Shown: piece by piece, positions 43,939-52,758 of the stretch
Position numbering within the stretch: position 1 is the stretch's first letter
How the letters are laid out: the number at the start of each line of letters is the position of its first letter
The notes under the pieces: model-generated
Databases searched by the model: none
The model's input: only the letters and a program-made list of their open reading frames with translations
What the model was told of the DNA's origin: nothing
Position numbers and translations under genes: made by a program
Assembly (NCBI GenBank): GCA_029776155.1
Contig: JAKOTU010000068.1
Coordinates: 1-64,000, forward strand
Direction of reading: 5' to 3'
Length of the DNA stretch: 64,000 bases
Source: Bacillota bacterium
Lineage (GTDB): Bacteria; Bacillota; Limnochordia; Darwinibacteriales; Darwinibacteriaceae

Positions 43939-45721
43939 CTTCTTCCTGTGCCGTAAGTTCTGCTTCGAGGCGGTTTTGGATGTCCCAAATGCGCCGGTAA
44001 GTTCCGTCTTTGGTCATGAGCTCATCATGGGTACCCCGCTCCACAATCTCCCCATCCTCCAGCACCAAGATCAGATCGGCGCTGGACAGGCTGGAAACCC
44101 GATGGGAGATCAGGAAGGTGGTGGCCTGGCGAGCCCGTTTGCGCAGAGCGTTGCGGATGGCCAGCTCCGTTTCGGTGTCCACCGCGCTTAGGGAGTCGTC
44201 AAAGATCAGAATGGGGCTCTGGGTAATCAGGGCCCGGGCGATGGCTACCCGCTGCTTCTGACCGCCCGAGAGGGAAACGCCCCGCTCGCCAACTAGAGTG
44301 TCGTAGCCCTTTTCGAAGCTGAGGATCACATCGTGGATGGCTGCTTCTTGGCAGATGGCATAGAGCTCCTCATCGGCCACTGGGCCGCTGGCCAGGGTGA
44401 TATTCTCCCGGATCGTCTTGGCAAACAGAAAAGGTTCTTGGGGCACCACCGCTACGTGTTTGCGGATCCAGCGTCGATCTATGGTTTTCAGCTCCCGCCC
44501 ATCGATTTTGATGGAGCCCTGGGCATAGTCGTACAGGCGGGCCAGCAGCTGCACCAAGGAGCTCTTGCCAGAACCTGTGTGGCCCAAAATGCCCACAGTC
44601 TGACCTGGAAGCACAGAAAAGCTCACATTCTTCAGTACCGGCTGTCCCGGTTCATAGGCGAAGGAGACATCGCAAAACTCAATGTGACCGCGGATGGGGG
44701 GCTGTTCATGGTTCTCTTCGAGCACCTCCTGGGGCTCCTGGAAGATCTCCTGGAGCCTTTCTGCGGCCACCAGAGCCTTACCCATGTCCGTGAGGATGCG
44801 GCCGAGCTGGCGCACTGGCCAGAGCAGCATGCCCGTGTAGGTGCTGAACAGCACCATGGTGCCGATGGTGAGCTCGCCCCGGGAGGTGAAGTAGGCACCC
44901 GCCACTAAGGTCAGGCCGATCTGGAAAAAGGCAATCAGATCGCTGGAAGACCAGTAGGAGGCTAAAAGCCAGATCAGGTGGTACACCTTATCCCGGTGTA
45001 CTGCGTTTTTGGCCGTGAAGCGCTGGATTTCGTAGTCTTGGTTGTGAAACGCCCGCACCACCCTGATGCCGCTCAGGTTCTCCTGGAGCACCGACGTCAT
45101 CTCGGCTTCCGTTTCATCGGCCTTCCGGAAGGCTTCCTTGACCTTCCGGAAGAACACCACCGCGAAGGTGAACAGAATTGGCACCACAGCCATGGAGATG
45201 AGGGCCATGCGCCAGTCGGCTCGCAGCATGATGGTTCCGATGAGCAGCACCAGGGACAGGGCATTGCCCACCTCCACCAGCTGAACGCCTAAAAAGCGGC
45301 GGATGGTGTCAATGTCCGAGGTGCACCTCTGCATGAGATCCCCAGTATCGGCTTCCTTATGGTATTTGTACGGTAAGCGCTGGATGTGATCGTAGATGCG
45401 GTCCCGGATATTCTTGGCTATGTTCTCACTGGCCCGCGCCGCCAGCCAGCCCCTGAAGAACATAAAAAGTCCCCGGAATGCGGTGATTACAATCAACACT
45501 ATCCCAGGGACCCAAAACCTTTGGCCTATGCTTTCCACGAAGCTGCGTATCAATGGCGGCGCCGCGACTGGCTCGCTGCCAATGACCGAATCTATTGTGA
45601 TGCGTATCACTAACGGCCCAGAGATGCTGGCCAACGCTGCCAAAGCCACGGAGAGGATAGCCCCGAGGTACAGTAGTCGATTGTGTGCCATGTACTTCCA
45701 CAAAATGCGCAGGGATTTCAT
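43931..45721 (-). CDS. ABC exporter subunit with degenerate Walker B
   Basis: 596 residues, same architecture as its partner: transmembrane domain (about 15-315), ATPase with Walker A GHTGSGKSS (380-388), intact LSGGQ (484-488), and Walker B ILIFDD (504-509) where Asp replaces the catalytic Glu. Together with the partner this makes one functional and one degenerate ATP site. AAGGAGG precedes ATG 45721, and a -10 like element lies upstream at 45769-45777. Confidence 0.92.
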   Translation of the reverse strand: MKSLRILWKYMAHNRLLYLGAILSVALAALASISGPLVIRITIDSVIGSEPVAAPPLIRSFVESIGQRFWVPGIVLIVITAFRGLFMFFRGWLAARASENIAKNIRDRIYDHIQRLPYKYHKEADTGDLMQRCTSDIDTIRRFLGVQLVEVGNALSLVLLIGTIMLRADWRMALISMAVVPILFTFAVVFFRKVKEAFRKADETEAEMTSVLQENLSGIRVVRAFHNQDYEIQRFTAKNAVHRDKVYHLIWLLASYWSSSDLIAFFQIGLTLVAGAYFTSRGELTIGTMVLFSTYTGMLLWPVRQLGRILTDMGKALVAAERLQEIFQEPQEVLEENHEQPPIRGHIEFCDVSFAYEPGQPVLKNVSFSVLPGQTVGILGHTGSGKSSLVQLLARLYDYAQGSIKIDGRELKTIDRRWIRKHVAVVPQEPFLFAKTIRENITLASGPVADEELYAICQEAAIHDVILSFEKGYDTLVGERGVSLSGGQKQRVAIARALITQSPILIFDDSLSAVDTETELAIRNALRKRARQATTFLISHRVSSLSSADLILVLEDGEIVERGTHDELMTKDGTYRRIWDIQNRLEAELTAQEEGD

Positions 45722-45768
45722 GCCTTGATGCCTCCTTTCCTTTGCATAGTCTTAATACACCTTTTATC

Positions 45769-45777
45769 AATATAGCA
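45769..45777 (-). promoter_or_regulatory. Promoter -10 of the ABC exporter operon
   Basis: Minus strand TGCTATATT, an extended -10 with one mismatch to TATAAT, 48 nt upstream of ATG 45721. Confidence 0.5.
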
Positions 45778-45899
45778 TGGCTTCCAGCTGGTGGCAAGCA
45801 AAACTTTACCAAGAGCCGAGAGGGATTGGGGTTAAGAAATAGTAATTGTGTTAATAAGAACGGAACAAACCCGAAGAACTGGAAGGGAGTTGCCACTGA

Positions 45900-47279
45900 A
45901 TGTATCAGCCGGAACCTTTTAAGATCAAGATGGTGGAACCCATCAGGCTTTTGGACCGCCCAGCAAGGGAAAAGTGTCTGGTTGAAGCGGGTTACAACCC
46001 GTTTTTATTGCGCAGTGACCAGGTTTACATAGACTTGCTCACGGACAGCGGCACAGGAGCCATGAGCGATAGGCAGTGGGCCGGTTTGCTGCTCGGTGAT
46101 GAAGCTTATGCGGGCAGCCGCAACTTTTATCACCTGGAGGAGACTGTGCAGGAGCTCACCGGTTACCGCTATGTCCTGCCCACCCATCAGGGCCGGGGTG
46201 CGGAGCAAATTATCATCCCCTATCTCGTGCGCAGCAGGGGAGGGAAATACGTGGTGGGCAACATGCACTTTGACACCACCAAAGCCCACATTGAGCTAGC
46301 CGGAGCCAGGGCGGTGAACTTTATCACCCCTGAGGCCCTGGATACTACCACCGAGTATCCCTTTAAGGGGAACTTCGACCTACAGGCCATGGAGAGGTTC
46401 ATCCAAGAAGAGGGGGCCGCATCCGTGGCTGCCATCGTGGCCACCGTAACCTGTAACAGCGTGGGCGGTCAGCCCGTAGCCATGGCCAACTTGCGGGGGG
46501 CGTATGCTCTGGGGAGGAAATACGGCATCCCCGTGATCATTGACAGTGCCCGTTTCGCGGAAAACGCCTATTTCATAAAACAAAGGGAAGCAGGCTACTC
46601 AGCTCGAAGTATTACAGAGATCGTGCGGGAGATGTTTTCCTATGGCGATGTTCTGACCATGAGCGCCAAAAAAGACGGCTTGGTGAACATCGGTGGGCTC
46701 CTCGCGATAAAGGAGGATGAGGAGCTGTTTAGGGCTTGTCAAGCTTTAATTGTACCCTACGAGGGTTTTCCCACTTATGGCGGTTTGGCAGGCCGGGATA
46801 TGGAGGCCTTGGCCATCGGCCTCAAGGAAGTGGTGCAGGAGGACTACCTGCGGCAGCGCATCGGTCAGGTGCAGTTTTTAGGGGAACAGCTGAAAGCAGC
46901 AGGGATTCCCGTGCAATCGCCCATTGGCGGCCATGCGGTGTTTGTGGATGTGGGTCGTATCCTGCCCCATGTGCCCAAAACTAACTATCCAGCCCACGCC
47001 TTTGCCGTGGCCCTGTACTTGGAAAGCGGGATTCGGGCCGTGGAAATTGGCTCCCTTTTGTACGGCCGGGATCCCCAAACGGGGGAGGATGGCTTAGCTG
47101 CTTTGGAGCTGTTGCGGCTCACTATTCCCCGCCGGACCTATACGGACAACCACATGCGTTACATAGCTGATTCTGTGATCAGGGTGTGCGCCCAGAAAGA
47201 CAGAATCAAAGGCGTAGCCTTTGAGTATGAGCCGCCCATTTTGCGGCACTTTACCGCACGCTTCCGACTAGTGGACTGA
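45900..47279 (+). CDS. tnaA: Tryptophanase (tryptophan indole-lyase)
   Basis: 459 residues of the beta-eliminating lyase family. It cleaves L-tryptophan to indole, pyruvate and ammonia with [15 protein letters not shown]-type opening, [24 protein letters not shown] and SAKKD with the PLP lysine are present. Tryptophanase and tyrosine phenol-lyase differ at two substrate residues; here FDTT and RAVEIGS match the tryptophanase Asp and Val rather than the Thr and Arg of tyrosine phenol-lyase, so tryptophanase is favoured. GGAAGGGAG lies 10 nt before the ATG. I see no TnaC leader peptide upstream. It is followed by a PepF gene, which could feed peptides to it. Confidence 0.9.
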   Translation: MYQPEPFKIKMVEPIRLLDRPAREKCLVEAGYNPFLLRSDQVYIDLLTDSGTGAMSDRQWAGLLLGDEAYAGSRNFYHLEETVQELTGYRYVLPTHQGRGAEQIIIPYLVRSRGGKYVVGNMHFDTTKAHIELAGARAVNFITPEALDTTTEYPFKGNFDLQAMERFIQEEGAASVAAIVATVTCNSVGGQPVAMANLRGAYALGRKYGIPVIIDSARFAENAYFIKQREAGYSARSITEIVREMFSYGDVLTMSAKKDGLVNIGGLLAIKEDEELFRACQALIVPYEGFPTYGGLAGRDMEALAIGLKEVVQEDYLRQRIGQVQFLGEQLKAAGIPVQSPIGGHAVFVDVGRILPHVPKTNYPAHAFAVALYLESGIRAVEIGSLLYGRDPQTGEDGLAALELLRLTIPRRTYTDNHMRYIADSVIRVCAQKDRIKGVAFEYEPPILRHFTARFRLVD

Positions 47280-47293
47280 GAAAGGAGATCAGG

Positions 47294-49075
47294 ATGGAGA
47301 ACATCAGACCAAATTGGGATCTAGACAGCATTTTTCCTGGGGGCAGCTCCTCCCCTCAGCTGCGCGAGCAGCTGGAACGGGTCAAAGCAGAGGTGGCCCA
47401 GCTGGACCAGTGGGCAGCACAGTTAACGCCTGAACTCAGCGGAGAGCAGTTGGGGCGACTGGTAGCTGAGCTCCAGGAGATCTTGGCCCAGTTCAGTCAA
47501 GCCTCTGCCTATGTGGGCTGCTTAACTGCCCAAGATGTGCGGGATGCCCAGGCCCGGCTGCTGGAGGCGGATTTGGGCCAGATCAGTGCGGCCATGACTG
47601 CTCTGCAGACTAGAGTCGATGACCTGTGGGCAAGCATTCCCGAGCAGCGCTGGCAGGAGCTGCTGCAGGAGCCTGAACTAGCACAGTTTGCCTTTTACCT
47701 CACGGAGCGGCGGGAGCGGGCCAAGACCAAAATGGATCCCGCGCGGGAGAACTTGGCAACAGATCTAGCTGTGGATGGCTACCACGCTTGGTCCCAGCTG
47801 TACTACACCCTCGTGGGCCGCATGCAGGTTGAAGTGGAGCGCGGCGGTGAACGGCAGCAGCTGTCCATGGGACAAGCGGCTAATCTCCTGGCGGACCCTG
47901 ATCCTGAGCTCCGCCGTGAGGTGTTTGCTAAGTACGAAGCGGCTTGGTCCCAGGAGGAGGAGCTTTTTGCCAGTGTCCTCAATCACCTGGCCGGTTTTCG
48001 CCTCAATCTGTATAAGAACCGGGGCTGGGACGATGTGCTGGCAGAACCCTTGGAGATCAACCGCATGCAGCGGGAGACTTTGGAGGCTATGTGGGCGGCA
48101 GTGGAGGGTGGCAAGCCTGCCCTCGTCCAGTATCTCAGGCGCAAAGCTGAGCTTTTGGGGCTTGAGGGCCTGGCGTGGTGCGATCTCAACGCGCCCCTGG
48201 GTGAAGCAGGAAGGGAGATTCCCTTCGCGGAGGCGGCCCAGTTTGTGGTGGAGCAGCTGGGCAAGTTCAGCCCCGAAGTTGCTCGCTTTACGGAGCAGGC
48301 CATCCGCAGTCACTGGATTGAATGGGAGGATCGGGGCGGCAAGCGTCCAGGGGCTTTTTGCACATCCTTCCCCTTAAGCAAAGAATCTAGGGTGTTTATG
48401 ACCTACTCTGGGACCATGAAGAGCGTGGGCACCTTGGCCCACGAACTCGGCCATGCCTACCATGGGTTTGTACTCAAGGAAGAACCCATGTTCCGGCGGC
48501 GCTACGCCATGAACGTGGCTGAGACCGCCTCCACCTTTAATGAGCTTTTGGTGGTGGATGGCGCCGTGCAGGCTGCGGCCGACGCCCAGGAGAAGCTGGC
48601 TTTGCTCGATGACAAACTCGGACGCAGTGTGGCCTTTTTCATGGACATCCACTCCCGCTTTTTGTTTGAAACGCGGTTCTATGCCGCCCGCCAGCAGGGT
48701 ATGGTCAGTGCCCAAAAGCTCAATGAGCTTATGCTCCAGGCTCAGCAGGATGCCTTCTTGGGCTGCCTGCGGGAGTACCACCCCCATTTCTGGGCATCCA
48801 AGCTCCATTTCTATATCACCAGGACTCCCTTTTACAACTTCCCCTACACCTTCGGTTTCCTGTTCAGCTCGGGGGTTTACGCCCGGGCCAAGGAGGAAGG
48901 GGCGGGGTTTGCCCAGCGCTACCGGGCTTTGCTGGCGGATACAGCGGTCATGACCGTGGAAGACCTGGCCAAAAAGCATTTGGGGGTGGACCTTACCAAA
49001 CCGGACTTCTGGGAAGCGGCGGTGAGCCTTACCACCCGAGATGTGCAGGAGTTCCTGCGCTTAACGGAGGAGTAA
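47294..49075 (+). CDS. M3-family oligoendopeptidase
   Basis: 593 residues, a second M3 peptidase more distant from PepF. Zinc motif HELGH in TLAHELGHAYHGF, followed by the METASTFNE-type VAETASTFNELLV helix with the third ligand. Residues 1-150 are helical, as in the M3 clade called PepF-like 3. AAAGGAGATCAGG precedes the ATG, 14 nt after tnaA, so the two form an operon for peptide/tryptophan catabolism (inference). Confidence 0.92.
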   Translation: MENIRPNWDLDSIFPGGSSSPQLREQLERVKAEVAQLDQWAAQLTPELSGEQLGRLVAELQEILAQFSQASAYVGCLTAQDVRDAQARLLEADLGQISAAMTALQTRVDDLWASIPEQRWQELLQEPELAQFAFYLTERRERAKTKMDPARENLATDLAVDGYHAWSQLYYTLVGRMQVEVERGGERQQLSMGQAANLLADPDPELRREVFAKYEAAWSQEEELFASVLNHLAGFRLNLYKNRGWDDVLAEPLEINRMQRETLEAMWAAVEGGKPALVQYLRRKAELLGLEGLAWCDLNAPLGEAGREIPFAEAAQFVVEQLGKFSPEVARFTEQAIRSHWIEWEDRGGKRPGAFCTSFPLSKESRVFMTYSGTMKSVGTLAHELGHAYHGFVLKEEPMFRRRYAMNVAETASTFNELLVVDGAVQAAADAQEKLALLDDKLGRSVAFFMDIHSRFLFETRFYAARQQGMVSAQKLNELMLQAQQDAFLGCLREYHPHFWASKLHFYITRTPFYNFPYTFGFLFSSGVYARAKEEGAGFAQRYRALLADTAVMTVEDLAKKHLGVDLTKPDFWEAAVSLTTRDVQEFLRLTEE

Positions 49076-49080
49076 CCAGC

Positions 49081-49106
49081 AGCCCGTGGCCCTCAAGCCA
49101 CGGGCT
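49081..49106 (+). terminator. Hairpin between the peptidase and aroE-aroK genes
   Basis: AGCCCGTGGC (49081-49090) pairs perfectly with GCCACGGGCT (49097-49106); only TT follows, so a weak terminator or attenuator. Confidence 0.6.
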
Positions 49107-49132
49107 TTGCCCCTGGAAAAGGAGGAGAACCT

Positions 49133-50470
49133 GTGAGCACTACTCTGCGCCGTTTCGGGCTCATCGGCAAACCGCTCCAGCACAGCCTCTCGCCCTTCAT
49201 CCATGAGCGGATTATGGACGCGGCAGGGATCAAAGGAGAGTACAAGTTATACGAGCTGGGGGAAGGGGATTTGGCCAGGGAGCTCCCCAAGCTCCTCAAC
49301 GAGCTGGATGGCTTCAACTGCACCATTCCCCATAAGCTCCAGGTGCGGTCTTTCCTCAAGGGCCTAGATTCCTCCGCCCAGCTTTACGGCGCCGTGAACA
49401 CGGTCTACCGCGGCGTGGGGTACAATACCGATGGCTTTGGTTTTCAAAGCAGCTGTGTACCTCTGCGGGGTAAGCGGGTGTGTCTTATAGGTGCCGGTGG
49501 AGTGGCCAGGGTGTTGGCTGTGGAAGCGGCCAGGGCGGGGGCCCGGGAAATTGTCATCCGGGCTCGGCGCCCGGAGCGGGCCCTGGAGCTGGCCTCCCTT
49601 CTGGCTGGACTTGGGTTCAGCCAGGTCAAGTGCCTAGACTTCCAGGCCCGGGAAAGCGGGGACGTACTCCTCAACGGTACACCCGTGGGTATGTGGCCCG
49701 ATGTGGGAGGTCTTCCCGTGCCCGCCGAGGAACTGGCTGGGGCCGCGGCCGTTTTCGATACCATCTACAATCCCACCGCCACCCGGCTTGTGCTCAAGGC
49801 CAAGTCCAAGGGGCTCTGGGCCCGGGGAGGACTGAAGATGCTCTTTGCCCAGGCTGTGGCAGCCCAGCGGATCTGGCACCCTGAACTGGACTTTGGGCTC
49901 CTCCAGGGTGAACTAGCCCGCATCGAGCAGGAACTAGCCTGGGAGGTACTGAAGCGCAGCCCCTTGAAGTTAGTTCTCAGCGGTTTCATGGGTGCAGGCA
50001 AAACCCACGTAGGGGGCCTATTGGCCCAGCGCCTGGGTATACCCTTTGTGGACTTGGACGAAGCTGTTGCCCGGCGGGCCCAGCTGAGCATTGCGGAGAT
50101 TTTCTCTCAACTGGGCGAGGAAGGCTTTCGGCAGCTTGAGCGGGAATGCCTGGAGGCAGAATTAAGTTCCTCCGGACCTTTAGTGTTGGCGGCAGGAGGT
50201 GGTGCGGTGGTGCAGGGGGGCGCAGCCCAGCTCATCCATGATCGTGGTGGACTCATCATCTACCTTGATGTTTCCTTGGAGACGGCCCTAGCCCGCTGCG
50301 CCTCAGGCGAGGGGCGGCCTCTGCTGCAGAAGGGTAGGGAAGCGGCGGCTGCCTTGTATGCCCAGCGCCGCCCACTTTACAAGGCCGCCGCGGACTTGTG
50401 GGTAGATGGGAATGAGCAGGCCGCCGTGGTGGTTGATGCTATCCTGGCTGCCTTTGAGTTGGAGGTGTAA
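49133..50470 (+). CDS. aroE-aroK: Shikimate dehydrogenase - shikimate kinase fusion
   Basis: 445 residues in two domains. Residues 1-275: shikimate dehydrogenase (NADP-dependent reduction of 3-dehydroshikimate) with SLSP (18-21), catalytic Lys68 in CTIPHK, Asp100 in NTDG and nucleotide loop GAGGVAR (120-126). Residues about 280-445: shikimate kinase with P-loop GFMGAGKT (284-291), DLDE and the AAGGGAV loop. The fusion joins two consecutive pathway steps; both active sites look complete. GTG start follows AAAAGGAGGAG. First gene of the aromatic operon. Confidence 0.93.
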   Translation: MSTTLRRFGLIGKPLQHSLSPFIHERIMDAAGIKGEYKLYELGEGDLARELPKLLNELDGFNCTIPHKLQVRSFLKGLDSSAQLYGAVNTVYRGVGYNTDGFGFQSSCVPLRGKRVCLIGAGGVARVLAVEAARAGAREIVIRARRPERALELASLLAGLGFSQVKCLDFQARESGDVLLNGTPVGMWPDVGGLPVPAEELAGAAAVFDTIYNPTATRLVLKAKSKGLWARGGLKMLFAQAVAAQRIWHPELDFGLLQGELARIEQELAWEVLKRSPLKLVLSGFMGAGKTHVGGLLAQRLGIPFVDLDEAVARRAQLSIAEIFSQLGEEGFRQLERECLEAELSSSGPLVLAAGGGAVVQGGAAQLIHDRGGLIIYLDVSLETALARCASGEGRPLLQKGREAAAALYAQRRPLYKAAADLWVDGNEQAAVVVDAILAAFELEV

Positions 50471-50474
50471 AAGC

Positions 50475-51665
50475 GTGCAGGAGGTTTTCGTGGGCCCGTC
50501 CCGCCTCAAGGGGCGCATCACCCCGCCGCCTTCCAAGAGTATGGCACATCGGCTGCTCATTGCCGCGGCTCTAGCTGGCGTTCCCTTCTCTATGACCGGC
50601 TGCGTGGGGCAAGATGTGGCCGCGACCGAGGCCTGCTTGCAGGCCCTGGAGGCCCCTGGTTCCGAACCGGTGCTGCTGGATTGCGGAGAATCCGGCTCCA
50701 CTCTGCGCTTTCTTCTGCCCGTGGCCGCCGCTTTGGGGCGGAGCGCGCTCTTTGTGGGCAGCCCCGGCCTGGCTAGGCGTCCGCTGCGTGAGTATGGGGG
50801 AATCCTCGAAGGGAAAGGGGTGCGCCTGGAGTTTTTGGGACCGGCCAATCTGCCCGTGCGGGTGGAGGGCCGGCTGAGGGGCGGGGTGTTCGCCGTACCT
50901 GGACACATCAGTTCCCAATACATCACGGGCTTGCTTATGGCCCTGCCCTTGGTGCAGGAAGACAGCACCATTGAGCTCACCACCCCCCTCCAGTCCGCCC
51001 CTTATGTGGAACTCACCCTCGGGGTGCTGGACGAGTTTGGCATTGAGGTGGAAACCCTTCCCGGGCGGGGGTGGAGGGTGCCTGGGGGCCAGGGTTACCG
51101 TGCTCCCTCCCGGCCCTTAGCCCTAGAAGCGGACTACTCCCAGGCTGCATTTTGGCTTGTGGCCAAGTTCTTGGGTCACGATCTGGAAGTGGAGCAGCTG
51201 CCAGACCCGAGCCTGCAGGGGGATAGGGTGGTTGTCTCCCTCCTGGACGAGATGGCCCACTGGCCCCCCGGGGAAGAGAGGCGCCTAACTGCCGCGCAGA
51301 TTCCCGATTTGGTGCCAGCTCTGGCCGTGGCTGCCTGTGCCCGGCCCGGAGTAACCGTGATCGAGCAGGTCCAACGCCTGCGCTGGAAGGAAAGTGATCG
51401 GGTGCGGTCCATCAGCACCATGCTGCGGAATCTGGGGGCCCGGGTCTTTGACTCAGGTGATGCCTTGATTATCGAGGGCGGTGAGCAGTTCACGGGAGGA
51501 ACGGTTCACTCCTTTGGCGATCACCGCATCGTCATGGCAGCCGCGGTGGCTGCCTTAAGCAGTAAGCATGGTGCAACCATTGTGGGTAGTGAGGCAGTGG
51601 CCAAGTCCTATCCCCACTTTTTTCAGGAACTGCAGCGTTTAGGAGGAGATGTGCGTGGCATCTAG
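50475..51665 (+). CDS. aroA: 3-phosphoshikimate 1-carboxyvinyltransferase (EPSP synthase)
   Basis: 396 residues. It transfers the enolpyruvyl group of PEP to shikimate 3-phosphate. Conserved PPPSKSMAHR (Lys21), GESGSTLRF, the KESDRVRSI active-site loop and the GDHRIVMAAA C-terminal motif are present. Somewhat shorter than the usual ~425 residues. GTG 50475 is chosen since GGAGGTG in the end of the preceding gene lies 7 nt upstream; the longer frame from 50406 overlaps aroE-aroK. Confidence 0.95.
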   Translation: MQEVFVGPSRLKGRITPPPSKSMAHRLLIAAALAGVPFSMTGCVGQDVAATEACLQALEAPGSEPVLLDCGESGSTLRFLLPVAAALGRSALFVGSPGLARRPLREYGGILEGKGVRLEFLGPANLPVRVEGRLRGGVFAVPGHISSQYITGLLMALPLVQEDSTIELTTPLQSAPYVELTLGVLDEFGIEVETLPGRGWRVPGGQGYRAPSRPLALEADYSQAAFWLVAKFLGHDLEVEQLPDPSLQGDRVVVSLLDEMAHWPPGEERRLTAAQIPDLVPALAVAACARPGVTVIEQVQRLRWKESDRVRSISTMLRNLGARVFDSGDALIIEGGEQFTGGTVHSFGDHRIVMAAAVAALSSKHGATIVGSEAVAKSYPHFFQELQRLGGDVRGI

Positions 51666-52758
51666 CTGGGGCGAGCATGTGAGGATTACTCTCTTCGGGG
51701 AATCGCACGGTCCGCAGATCGGCGTTGTGGTGGAGGGTCTGCCCCCCGGGGAAGAACTGGACCTGGGGGAAGTACAGGCCTTTCTGCACAGACGTGCTCC
51801 TGGTCAGACTCCCTGGTCCACCGCGCGCCGGGAAACCGATTCCTTCTCCATTGTCTCTGGCTTTTACCAGGGCCGCACCACGGGCACTCCCCTCTGCGCT
51901 GTCCTGGAAAATCGGGATGCGCGCCCAGGGGATTACACCCAGTTTGCCCGCCTGCCCAGGCCCAGCCACGCGGACTACACGGGCCGGGTGCGCTATGGGG
52001 GCGCTGGTGACCCCCGGGGCGGGGGACACTTTTCGGGGCGCCTGACGGCACCTTTGTGCGCGGCTGGCGCTATCTGCCTACAGCTGCTCAAGAGGAGGGG
52101 TGTGGCCGTTTTTGCCCGCCTGGCCCAGATCGGACCCGTGCAGGATGTTCCTTTAGATCTGGCCCGGCCCGACCTGGAGGCCTTAGGGCAGCTCGGTCTA
52201 AAGGACTTTCCCGTGGTCGATGATACCCGGGGGGCGGAGATGCAGGCGGCCATCGCCCGGGCCCGGGACCAAGGCGATTCCCTTGGTGGGATGGTGCAGG
52301 CCTTTGTGCTGGGGCTGCCGGCGGGTTTGGGGGATCCCATCTTTGGGGGAGTGGAAAGCCGTGCTGCTGCCATCCTTTTCGGGATCCCCGCGGTAAAGGG
52401 TGTTTCCTTTGGCGCGGGGTTTGCCGTGTGTGCCCGCCGGGGATCGGAAAACAACGATGCGTTCTGCTTGGAGGAAGGCAGGGTGCGGACCAAGACCAAC
52501 AATGACGGCGGCCTGAACGGGGGTATTACCAACGGCATGCCTGTTGTGGTTAATGTGGCCATAAAACCCACCCCTTCCATCCACCTGCCGCAGCAGACGG
52601 TGGATCTAGAAGAGGTAAGGGAGACAACGCTCACCGCCACAGGCCGCCACGATCCTTGTATTGTGCCCCGGGCTCTGCCTGCAGTGGAGGCGGCCCTGGC
52701 CATCGCAGCCTTGGATCTGCTCCTCGGCGCGCACCTGGGTGAAAAGGGGGAGAGCTAG
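51655..52758 (+). CDS. aroC: Chorismate synthase
   Basis: 367 residues. It makes chorismate from EPSP using reduced FMN. Conserved GESHGPQIGVVVEG, RYGGAGDPRGGGHFSGR (FMN and substrate loop), NNDGGLNGGITNG and the RHDPCIVPRA motif are complete. GTG 51655 has GGAGG 8 nt upstream; an ATG 6 nt earlier is too close to it. It overlaps aroA by 11 nt, so is translationally coupled. Confidence 0.95.
   Translation: MASSWGEHVRITLFGESHGPQIGVVVEGLPPGEELDLGEVQAFLHRRAPGQTPWSTARRETDSFSIVSGFYQGRTTGTPLCAVLENRDARPGDYTQFARLPRPSHADYTGRVRYGGAGDPRGGGHFSGRLTAPLCAAGAICLQLLKRRGVAVFARLAQIGPVQDVPLDLARPDLEALGQLGLKDFPVVDDTRGAEMQAAIARARDQGDSLGGMVQAFVLGLPAGLGDPIFGGVESRAAAILFGIPAVKGVSFGAGFAVCARRGSENNDAFCLEEGRVRTKTNNDGGLNGGITNGMPVVVNVAIKPTPSIHLPQQTVDLEEVRETTLTATGRHDPCIVPRALPAVEAALAIAALDLLLGAHLGEKGES

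Noticed and set aside
45780-45899. TnaC-type leader peptide before tryptophanase
   Set aside because: No short ORF with a Trp followed by a Pro stall codon and no Rho-type or intrinsic attenuator is visible.
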